35,555 bases of DNA from assembly GCA_035289165.1 (NCBI GenBank), contig DATDYA010000024.1, forward strand, positions 1 to 35,555. The letters run 5' to 3'. The translations under genes and the position numbers were made by a program. The stretch's first letter is position 1. Every line of letters starts with the position of its first letter. This document shows, one piece after another, positions 1 to 5,238 of the stretch. The notes under the pieces were generated by a model. The model was not told the origin of the DNA. It did not search any database and was given only the letters and a program-made list of their open reading frames with translations. This DNA is from DATDYA01 sp035289165. GTDB taxonomy: Bacteria > Patescibacteriota > Patescibacteriia > Magasanikbacterales > GWA2-37-8.

Positions 1-221
1 CCCCCGCCGTAACGTAAGATCCGGTCAGCCGCTCTGACCATCTCTTCCTCGTGCCCCACTATCGGAACCCACTCCTCCTGAGCGGGTTCCGGGAGGTCTT
101 CTTTGACCCCCAGGGCCTGAAGCGCCCCCCTCCAGCTCTCGCCCTCCAGCTGGAGGACATAGAGCCGGAAGCTGCTCGGCTTCCTTACCAGAGTTACGTT
201 GGCCCTGTTCGGGTCGAACAT
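1..221 (-). CDS. Unknown GC-rich protein, 5' part only (runs off left edge)
   Basis: I do not recognise this protein. Reading leftwards from an ATG at 221-219, about 73 codons stay open to the window edge. The peptide begins MFDPNRANVTLVRKPSSFRL and continues as a soluble acidic/basic sequence with no obvious domain. The start is chosen because a strong Shine-Dalgarno string (GGAAAGGAG) lies just upstream at a proper distance, which is rare in this genome. Composition is alien: bases 121-180 contain 42 G/C of 60, against 21 of 60 in a typical host stretch (5641-5700). A longer minus-strand frame covers 297-25, but its product is Gly/Arg/Pro-rich low complexity and it has only a TTG start, so it looks like a shadow. 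Probably a horizontally acquired gene; function unknown. Confidence 0.5.
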   Translation of the reverse strand, partial: MFDPNRANVTLVRKPSSFRLYVLQLEGESWRGALQALGVKEDLPEPAQEEWVPIVGHEEEMVRAADRILRYGG

Positions 222-238
222 GGCCAATCTCCTTTCCG

Positions 239-266
239 CCCCACGCGTGGGGCAAACTGTTGCCCC
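239..266 (-). promoter_or_regulatory. Overlapping hairpins in the leader of the left-edge gene
   Basis: Two inverted repeats share bases. CCCCACGCGTGGGG is a perfect palindrome at 239-252, and GGGGCAA-loop-TTGCCCC occupies 249-266. On the minus strand they sit directly before the Shine-Dalgarno site of the gene starting at 221. Because they share the 249-252 bases they cannot both form, so they could act as alternative structures controlling translation. The repeats are seen directly; the switching role is inference. Confidence 0.45.
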
Positions 267-318
267 GACCTTCGGGACGAACGATATACCCTAGCAAAGA
301 GAGAGAGAGTTGTCTAGG

Positions 319-332
319 GGTGGTTATCCACC
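319..332. repeat. Short inverted repeat GGTGG-TTAT-CCACC
   Basis: A perfect 5-bp inverted repeat with a 4-base centre, in the space between the divergent left-edge gene and the nuclease gene. It includes TTATCCACC, one base away from a DnaA box. A (GA)n run lies just before it. No function assigned. Confidence 0.3.
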
Positions 333-337
333 ATAGC

Positions 338-365
338 TTGAGGTTGAGATTATGTGTGGTATAAT
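338..365 (+). promoter_or_regulatory. Promoter for the beta-CASP nuclease gene
   Basis: The -10 box TATAAT is at 360-365. A fair -35 (TTGAGG, 338-343) lies 16 bases upstream. The predicted start of transcription is near 372, giving a leader of about 25 bases that includes a weak hairpin (AATAC...GTATT, 372-387) and no Shine-Dalgarno site. Confidence 0.6.
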
Positions 366-397
366 ATAAAAAATACTTTAAGGTATTATCCTTTATT

Positions 398-1771
398 ATG
401 TTTGTAACATTCTATGGCGCGGCGCGGGAGGTGACGGGATCTAATAGTTTGCTTGAAACTGGTGGGCAGAAGATTCTGGTGGATTGTGGTATGTTTCAGG
501 GCGGAGAATTTAACAGTGATAAAAATTTTAATCCTTTGGTGTATGATCCTCGAGAGTTGGACGCTGTTTTGGTAACTCACGCCCACCTTGATCACGTTGG
601 CCGGTTGCCGTTACTCGTTAAAAACGGTTATGAAGGACATTTTTTTGCGACACCAGCCACTCGTGAATTAGCTGAACTAATAATGCTGGATGCCCTGGAA
701 ATAATGGAATACAACGAAAGAAAAATGGGTATTCCGACGCTTTACCATGCCACAGATGTCGCTGGAGTGATGCAACGTTTTAAACCAGTTAATTACCACG
801 AGGGATTGGATTTACCGGCCCGGAAGAAAGGGCAGGAGGAAATCAAGGTTACTTTTTTTGATGCTGGACATATTTTCGGTTCGGCTTTTGTCCTTGTTGA
901 ATCGGAAGGAAAGCGGATCGTTTTTTCTGGAGACATTGGAAATGTTATCGTGCCAATTTTAAAAGATACTGAATCGCTCCCGGTAAAATTGGATGCGGTA
1001 GTCTGTGAGTCTACTTATGGTAATCGGATTCACGAGCCGTCTGCGGAGCGGCAAGTTATTTTGGAAAAAATGGTAACGGAAGCTATGCAACGGGGAGGGG
1101 TTTTAATGATCCCATCTTTTTCTTTAGAGAGGACACAGGAGTTGCTCTACGCTCTTAATGATTTGATTGATCGTAAAAAACGTTTACCCCGTTTACCAAT
1201 ATTTTTAGATAGTCCGCTCGCGATAGGAGCAACTCGTGTCTACCGTAAGTATGTTGAGTATTATGATGATGAGGCAATGAAACTCCACAAAAACGGCGAC
1301 GATCTTTTTGACTTCACTGGTCTTACGATGTGTGAAACACGTGAAGAGTCTAAAAAGATTAATCGTGTTCCGGGTCCAAAGATTATTATCGCTGGCGCCG
1401 GCATGATGAATGGTGGACGGATCGTGCATCATGCTCTTAGATATTTATCTGACGAGAGAAATACTTTGCTTATCGTTGGGTACCAGGCGAAAGGGACTTT
1501 AGGAAGAAAAATTTTAGATGGTGAATCTCCGGTAAATATCATGGGTGAACAGGTTGTGGTAAAAGCACATGTTGAAGCCATTGGCGCTTTTTCTGCTCAT
1601 GGCGATCAAGACAAGCTTTTAGACTGGTTGGGTGGGGGTGGTGAGGTCCCAAAGAAAGTCTTATTGAATCACGGGGAGCCGGAAGCTTCTGAAGTATTGG
1701 CAAAAAGATTGAAAGAAGATTTGGGAGTGAAGGCAACAGTTGTCAGTGAAGGATTAAGAGTAAAAATTTAA
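398..1771 (+). CDS. MBL-fold beta-CASP RNA-processing exonuclease
   Basis: A 457-residue metallo-beta-lactamase protein of the beta-CASP group (YSH1/CPSF73-like), whose bacterial members process or degrade RNA using two zinc ions. The metal-binding motif HAHLDH is at residues 61-66, followed by a further metal His in DAGHIFGSA (about 158), SGDIG (Asp about 179) and the beta-CASP-typical ESTYG (about 204-208). C-terminal motifs FSAHGDQ and LNHGEP supply the remaining conserved histidines. Length fits the archaeal/bacterial CPSF-like class rather than RNase J, which is longer. It has its own promoter, and an unknown gene follows 25 bases later. Nuclease activity is expected from the family; substrate is unknown. 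The start is the first ATG and lacks a Shine-Dalgarno site, as usual here. Confidence 0.9.
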   Translation: MFVTFYGAAREVTGSNSLLETGGQKILVDCGMFQGGEFNSDKNFNPLVYDPRELDAVLVTHAHLDHVGRLPLLVKNGYEGHFFATPATRELAELIMLDALEIMEYNERKMGIPTLYHATDVAGVMQRFKPVNYHEGLDLPARKKGQEEIKVTFFDAGHIFGSAFVLVESEGKRIVFSGDIGNVIVPILKDTESLPVKLDAVVCESTYGNRIHEPSAERQVILEKMVTEAMQRGGVLMIPSFSLERTQELLYALNDLIDRKKRLPRLPIFLDSPLAIGATRVYRKYVEYYDDEAMKLHKNGDDLFDFTGLTMCETREESKKINRVPGPKIIIAGAGMMNGGRIVHHALRYLSDERNTLLIVGYQAKGTLGRKILDGESPVNIMGEQVVVKAHVEAIGAFSAHGDQDKLLDWLGGGGEVPKKVLLNHGEPEASEVLAKRLKEDLGVKATVVSEGLRVKI

Positions 1772-1796
1772 TTATTGGTAGTTTAATATTTATCTT

Positions 1797-2219
1797 ATGT
1801 TAAACAGGATCGACAAGGCGGTTATTCCCGCTGGTCTCATACGGAGTGCGAAAACCTATTCACTAGTTCTCGATGATACTGGGTTATATATTATTCGTAC
1901 CGGCCCGGCCGGTCGCCATGTGCAGGCGCGTGGCGGTATTAATATGGCGATAGTGGACTTGGTGCGTGACAGCCAGGCACAAAAAGTGGCGGAGGGGGAG
2001 AAGAGATTAACTTCTGTTTCACTCGTTGAATTGGTAAAGGAAAAGGGGAATGTTTTTATTCCTCGCGGTGAGATCAGAGGGGCGACAGTTGGAAAAAATA
2101 TTTATGAGGAAATAACATTGGAGATTGACACGGTTAACAAAAAATGGAAATTTCATTTCCTTTTTGTTGAGCAAGAGGGATCGGTTAAACAGTTTGCGGA
2201 GTTATTAGGGATAAAATAG
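1797..2219 (+). CDS. Conserved-looking hypothetical protein
   Basis: A 140-residue soluble protein that I cannot place. It starts with a basic stretch, then a beta-rich segment (SLVLDDTGLYIIRTGPAG) that looks like the opening strands of a PH-like or similar barrel. A charged middle region follows, and then another strand-rich part (YEEITLEIDTVNKKWKFHFLF) ending in a short helix. No signal peptide or membrane span is visible. It probably shares a transcript with the upstream nuclease (25-base gap), and transcription should stop at the terminator at 2274-2300. The PH-like idea rests only on the strand pattern. Confidence 0.7.
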   Translation: MLNRIDKAVIPAGLIRSAKTYSLVLDDTGLYIIRTGPAGRHVQARGGINMAIVDLVRDSQAQKVAEGEKRLTSVSLVELVKEKGNVFIPRGEIRGATVGKNIYEEITLEIDTVNKKWKFHFLFVEQEGSVKQFAELLGIK

Positions 2220-2220
2220 G

Positions 2221-2277
2221 TTATCCACAGGGAAGTTTTTAGGGGAAAAATAAGGATTTAGTTATTTTTTATCCACA
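2221..2277 (+). promoter_or_regulatory. Two perfect DnaA-box sequences in direct orientation
   Basis: TTATCCACA occurs exactly at 2221-2229, immediately after a stop codon, and again at 2269-2277, in the same orientation. The second copy overlaps the left arm of the terminator at 2274-2300. This spacing could serve DnaA binding near the mraZ promoter, but two boxes alone do not make an origin. Confidence 0.4.
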
Positions 2278-2300
2278 GCCTAACTGGGCTGTGTTTTTTT
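2274..2300 (+). terminator. Intrinsic terminator before mraZ
   Basis: A 7-bp stem (CACAGCC/GGCTGTG) with a 6-base loop is followed by seven T residues. It should end the transcript of the nuclease and the unknown gene and insulate the mraZ promoter. Confidence 0.85.
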
Positions 2301-2346
2301 ATCGTATCTTAGCCAATATTTTACGGTATTTTTCTGGAGTGAAGTG

Positions 2347-2399
2347 TTGACCCGTGTCACTAAGTGGAGTAAAATGGAATTAGGTGGGGAGAAATGGGG
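2347..2399 (+). promoter_or_regulatory. mraZ promoter with a four-repeat MraZ operator
   Basis: TTGACC (2347-2352) and TAAAAT (2370-2375) are separated by 17 bases, a good sigma-70 promoter. TGGRN elements start at 2365, 2375, 2385 and 2395, exactly 10 bp apart (TGGAG, TGGAA, TGGGG, TGGGG). In E. coli, MraZ represses its own operon by binding TGGGN repeats spaced by 5 bases. The array here covers the spacer, the -10 box, the leader and the start codon, so autorepression is strongly suggested. Confidence 0.8.
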
Positions 2400-2843
2400 A
2401 AATTACCAACTATGTTTATTGGTGAGTTTACGCATAATCTGGACGACAAAGGACGACTGGCAATCCCGGTTAAGTTTAGGCGTGATCTTACCAAAGGTGC
2501 CGTAGTCACCCGCGGGTTAGACAATTGTCTTTTTCTCTACACTAAAAACGAATGGGAAAAGTTGGCGGAAAAATTAGCGACTTTACCGATCAGCCAAGCG
2601 AACAGTCGAGCTTTCGCTCGTCTCATGCTTGCCGGAGCGATGGATGTCGATGTCGATAAACAAGGAAGAATTGTTTTACCAGAATATTTAAGACAGTTTG
2701 CTGGACTAAGTAAAAATGTCATTGTGGCTGGTTTGTATAGCCGCGTAGAAATCTGGGATGAAAGTAAATGGCAGGCTTACAAAAAACAAACTGAAACCAA
2801 TAGTAATGAGATTGCCGAGAAGATGGCTGAGCTGGGGGTGTAA
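2394..2843 (+). CDS. mraZ: Transcriptional regulator MraZ
   Basis: A 149-residue protein with the two tandem SpoVT/AbrB-like halves of MraZ, each carrying its DxxxR signature (DDKGR at residues 17-21, DKQGR at 88-92). Typical MraZ starts with the MFIGE motif, here preceded by six extra residues. The upstream ATG at 2394 is preferred because a purine-rich string lies before it, although an ATG at 2412 would give the canonical N-terminus. MraZ forms a ring-shaped oligomer that binds repeats upstream of itself and represses the division and cell-wall cluster. It heads an operon with rsmH and an ftsL-like gene, and the four-box operator overlaps its promoter and first codon. Confidence 0.95.
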   Translation: MGKLPTMFIGEFTHNLDDKGRLAIPVKFRRDLTKGAVVTRGLDNCLFLYTKNEWEKLAEKLATLPISQANSRAFARLMLAGAMDVDVDKQGRIVLPEYLRQFAGLSKNVIVAGLYSRVEIWDESKWQAYKKQTETNSNEIAEKMAELGV

Positions 2844-2860
2844 TCGTTTGATTCAGGTTA

Positions 2861-3790
2861 ATGCAAAACGCTATGACGACCAGACACACACCAGTCTTAT
2901 TAAACGAAGTAATCACGAATCTAAATTTACCTAAAGGAGGCAGGATAATCGACTGCACTTTGGGGGATGGGGGACACAGTGAAGAGTTTTTAAAAATAAT
3001 TGGTCCCAAAGGAAAACTTTTAGGGATTGACGCTGACCCAGAGTCGCTTTTACGCGCCAAGCAGTACCTTTATAACTACACCGACCAAACAACTTTTGTC
3101 CGCGACAATTTTCGCGACTTAGAAAAAGTCGCGAAAGAGAATGGTTTTGAAGGGGCGGATGGAATCCTCATGGATCTCGGTTGGTCTAGCCCGCAGTTCG
3201 CAGAACGCAATCGTGGTTTCAGTTTTCTTTCGAATGAACCACTCGACATGCGTTACAGCGGCGGAATGGGCGAAACCATGGCGACAGCCGGGGATATTGT
3301 AAACACCTATTCTGAAGTCGATCTCGAACACCTGTTTAAATTTTTTGGTGAAGAGGATCTGGCGGAAGAGATTACCGAAGAGATTATTGAACAAAGAAAA
3401 ATAAAGAGAATTGAGACTAGTGGTGAACTGATGGAGGTAATTTTAAAAGCTTACCGAAAAAAGTTAAAAACAGATAAAGAAGTACCGTGGGTAGGAGGAA
3501 TCCACCCAGCGACGAAAGTATTTCAGGCTCTCCGGATCGAGGTAAATCACGAGCTTGAGGTATTAAAACAAGCATTGCCTCAAGCCGTTGGTTTGCTGGC
3601 CCTCGGTGGGCGTTTGGCAGTCATAACATTCCACTCTTTAGAGGACCGGATTGTTAAACAGTTTTTTCAAAAAGAAGAACACAAAACATTAAATATTATT
3701 ACTAAAAAACCGGTAATAGCTACTGAGGAAGAAATAAAAAGTAATCCTCGGTCACGAAGCGCTAAATTACGGGTTATTGAAAAAATTTAA
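2861..3790 (+). CDS. rsmH: 16S rRNA (cytosine-1402-N4)-methyltransferase RsmH
   Basis: A 309-residue class I SAM-dependent methyltransferase of the MraW/RsmH family, which methylates N4 of C1402 in 16S rRNA at the decoding centre. The N-terminal motif TPVLLNEV, the SAM-binding loop LGDGGHS (residues 34-40), the acidic strand end IDADP, the catalytic-region motif LMDLGWSSPQF (about 103-113) and the C-terminal FHSLEDRIVKQFF are all present. It follows mraZ by 17 bases, as in the classical division cluster. ATG at 2861 is used; an in-frame ATG at 2873 would remove four residues and is equally plausible. The inserted helical domain is of normal size. Confidence 0.95.
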   Translation: MQNAMTTRHTPVLLNEVITNLNLPKGGRIIDCTLGDGGHSEEFLKIIGPKGKLLGIDADPESLLRAKQYLYNYTDQTTFVRDNFRDLEKVAKENGFEGADGILMDLGWSSPQFAERNRGFSFLSNEPLDMRYSGGMGETMATAGDIVNTYSEVDLEHLFKFFGEEDLAEEITEEIIEQRKIKRIETSGELMEVILKAYRKKLKTDKEVPWVGGIHPATKVFQALRIEVNHELEVLKQALPQAVGLLALGGRLAVITFHSLEDRIVKQFFQKEEHKTLNIITKKPVIATEEEIKSNPRSRSAKLRVIEKI

Positions 3791-3797
3791 TCTTCCT

Positions 3798-4157
3798 ATG
3801 ATCTCAACACGCCACCTAGCTTTACACTATCGTTACTTCTCAACTGCTGTCAGTTCTTTGGCCATGCCAAATTGGTTTAATGTGTTGCCAGCGCGGTTAG
3901 TCATAGGATTACTTTTAGCTTCATTAGCCTTTGCCTATGTGGTTAAAACTAGTTCAATGGCCGAGAGTGGATACGAACTGCATAAACTAGAGAACCAACT
4001 TACTACTTTACAAACTGATATTGAAAAAACTAGTATTAAAATCGCCGAGGTTAGTGCCATTACCAAAGTGGAAGAGAGATTAAAAGAGGTAAAGATGGTT
4101 TCTGCACCTAAGCCAAAGTATTTGACGCCAAGCGGGTCGGTGGTCGCGGTGAAGTAA
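3798..4157 (+). CDS. FtsL/DivIC-like cell division membrane protein
   Basis: A 119-residue single-pass protein with a cytoplasmic N-terminus (1-32), one membrane span (about 33-49) and an extracytoplasmic helical segment (about 55-90) with heptad-like leucines that should form a coiled coil. The tail is Pro/Lys-rich. This architecture and the position directly behind rsmH match FtsL, which recruits and activates the septal synthase. Sequence conservation in FtsL is low, so the call depends on layout and context. I chose the ATG at 3798; a TTG at 3777, overlapping rsmH, would add seven residues. Unusually, ftsI, mur genes and mraY do not follow, and a terminator comes next. Confidence 0.7.
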   Translation: MISTRHLALHYRYFSTAVSSLAMPNWFNVLPARLVIGLLLASLAFAYVVKTSSMAESGYELHKLENQLTTLQTDIEKTSIKIAEVSAITKVEERLKEVKMVSAPKPKYLTPSGSVVAVK

Positions 4158-4162
4158 GATGA

Positions 4163-4191
4163 TTGACAAAAACATCATAAAGTGATATAAA
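4163..4191 (+). promoter_or_regulatory. Strong promoter of the GC-rich cassette
   Basis: TTGACA at 4163-4168 and TATAAA at 4186-4191 with an exact 17-base spacer. Transcription should begin near 4198, inside the terminator hairpin of the preceding operon, so the two signals are packed on top of each other. Confidence 0.7.
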
Positions 4192-4217
4192 GGACAGTTC
4201 ATAAACTGTTCTTTTTT
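4192..4217 (+). terminator. Terminator of the mraZ-rsmH-ftsL operon
   Basis: An 8-bp stem (GGACAGTT/AACTGTTC, one G-T pair) with loop CATA is followed by six T residues. Transcripts arriving from mraZ would fold it completely, while transcripts started at the overlapping promoter would contain only its right half and so escape it. Confidence 0.7.
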
Positions 4218-4272
4218 AATTTAATTTGGCTAAGCTGGCTGGCATAATGGATATCTAATTCAGGTATTTAGT

Positions 4273-4335
4273 ATGTCAGTCGGCTTCGGAAAAGCCACTC
4301 GACCAAACCGGAATGGGCCGGTCTGCAATACTTAG
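4273..4335 (+). CDS. Upstream ORF / leader peptide of 20 codons
   Basis: An ATG at 4273 opens a 20-codon frame ending in TAG at 4333-4335. The stop codon abuts the Shine-Dalgarno string (AGGGGG) of the next gene at 4345. The coding stretch folds into two small hairpins (GGCTT/AAGCC and ACCGG/CCGGT). The arrangement suggests translational coupling or leader-peptide control. It is as GC-rich as the downstream gene, unlike the AT-rich bases before it. Whether it is translated is not shown by sequence alone. Confidence 0.35.
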   Translation: MSVGFGKATRPNRNGPVCNT

Positions 4336-4344
4336 GGGGTATCC

Positions 4345-4646
4345 ATGTTCGCAAACGACTTGGTTGCTTCTATTGTCGAGCTCAGTGAGAAAGTGAGGCG
4401 AGGGGAGGTGAAGTTCGCACAGGTCTGGGAGGCTGTCTCCCAGAGGATGACGGCCGTGACGGGCTCGCCACACGAGCAGTCGGACGAAGCCGTCGTGGGC
4501 GCCCTCACGGGGCTCGCGACGGAGTTGACGATCGCGCCTTCATGCGGGAACGGTCGGAGATCACCGGCCATCTCGCCCGGACGATCGGCTTCGGTACGAG
4601 CACCGGGCTCTTCGGGCCCGACTTCTACCGGTCATTCGGGCGGTAG
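4345..4646 (+). pseudogene. GC-rich orphan gene interrupted by a -1 frameshift
   Basis: I do not recognise the product. From ATG 4345, with a clear Shine-Dalgarno string just upstream, 61 codons give a well-behaved helical acidic protein (start MFANDLVASIVELSEKVRRG) ending at the Leu codon 4525-4527. From there the original frame turns into Ser/Pro/Arg-rich low complexity (open to 4749). The frame shifted by -1, from 4527, instead gives a natural-looking 39-residue continuation (DDRAFMRERSEITGHLARTI...) and a TAG at 4644-4646. Adding one G after the TTG would restore a 100-residue protein. Bases 4441-4500 hold 42 G/C of 60, far above neighbours. Explanations are a recent one-base deletion, a sequencing error, or programmed frameshifting; no classical slippery heptamer is visible. 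Likely horizontally acquired. Confidence 0.55.
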
Positions 4647-4721
4647 CCCCGACTGCAACACTCCTCCCCGCCGGCCTACATCCGGGCCAACTCAACAACG
4701 GAGGTCTAAACGCACAAACAT

Positions 4722-4778
4722 TACGCGGCTCGATCTCCAGAGAAACTAAATTACTTAGTTCTTCTGGAGAGTCGCGTA
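4722..4778. repeat. Long imperfect inverted repeat after the GC-rich gene
   Basis: Arms 4722-4749 and 4755-4778 pair through AACTAA/TTAGTT next to a 5-base loop, then TCTCCAGA/TCTGGAGA, then TACGCG/CGCGTA at the base with a small internal loop. It is not followed by a T run, so it is not the terminator (which lies at 4795). It could be a stabilising 3' structure, a regulatory RNA, or a recombination site. Confidence 0.6.
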
Positions 4779-4794
4779 CTTAAAGACAAATAAG

Positions 4795-4825
4795 AATACC
4801 TACCGAATTTGGTGGGTATTTTTTT
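4795..4825 (+). terminator. Intrinsic terminator closing the GC-rich cassette
   Basis: A 10-bp stem (AATACCTACC/GGTGGGTATT, one wobble pair) with a 6-base loop and a T run. It separates the GC-rich cassette from the promoter of the next gene. Confidence 0.9.
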
Positions 4826-4839
4826 GTTTGCCTAATCAG

Positions 4840-4868
4840 TTGTTACTTGTTTTTGAATCTGGTATAAT
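4840..4868 (+). promoter_or_regulatory. Promoter for the small membrane protein / Clp ATPase operon
   Basis: TTGTTA (4840-4845), 17-base spacer, TATAAT (4863-4868). Transcription should start about 5 bases before the ATG at 4880, giving an almost leaderless message. Confidence 0.7.
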
Positions 4869-4879
4869 ACCCTCAGCTT

Positions 4880-5236
4880 ATGTGGGTATTAATTTTTCAA
4901 CGGCTTTTTATTGAAGCCTTTCTCGATTTATTTTACTTCCCGTTGTGGTGGTATACTCTTGGTGCTAAGCATGCCCTGCTTTGGTGTATCAATTTATTGA
5001 AATACGGAAACGAGATGTTTGCTCCAGGGATGTGGTTGCAAAACATCTTTGTTCCCATGTATGGACAATATGACTGGCAAGGTCGGATGATTAGTTTCTT
5101 TATGCGGTTGGCCCAGGTGATCTTCCGGTTTATTGCTCTAATCATCTGGCTCGTAATTTGTATTTTATTATTCTTTGTTTGGCTTGCTCTACCAATTGTT
5201 GTTATCGTTGGTATACTCACTATCCTTGTTAATTGA
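4880..5236 (+). CDS. Small hydrophobic membrane protein next to the Clp ATPase
   Basis: A 118-residue very hydrophobic protein, rich in Trp, Phe, Ile and Leu. Hydrophobic stretches are at about residues 4-24 and 82-116, the latter long enough for one long span or a tight hairpin, with a shorter aromatic stretch around 30-40. I do not recognise a family. Its TGA stop is only 2 bases before the start of the membrane-anchored Clp ATPase, so they are co-transcribed and probably translationally coupled. That suggests a membrane partner, substrate receptor or assembly factor for the ATPase; this is inference. The promoter leaves nearly no leader, so initiation on the leaderless message is likely. 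Confidence 0.8.
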   Translation: MWVLIFQRLFIEAFLDLFYFPLWWYTLGAKHALLWCINLLKYGNEMFAPGMWLQNIFVPMYGQYDWQGRMISFFMRLAQVIFRFIALIIWLVICILLFFVWLALPIVVIVGILTILVN

Positions 5237-5238
5237 GT

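Noticed and set aside
25..297. 90-codon minus-strand frame at the left edge as the real gene
   Set aside because: Gly/Arg/Pro-rich low complexity with only a TTG start, no SD. The overlapping frame from ATG 221 has a strong SD and natural composition.
2221..2346. Chromosomal replication origin at the two DnaA boxes
   Set aside because: Only two exact boxes, no AT-rich unwinding tract with box cluster, and dnaA/dnaN are not nearby.
4200..4340. tRNA or tmRNA gene in the cassette leader
   Set aside because: No TTCGANTC-type T-arm or cloverleaf pairing; the hairpins fit a leader with a short ORF.
4722..4778. Integron attC site
   Set aside because: No GTTRRRY/RYYYAAC core pair at the arms, and no integrase seen in the window.
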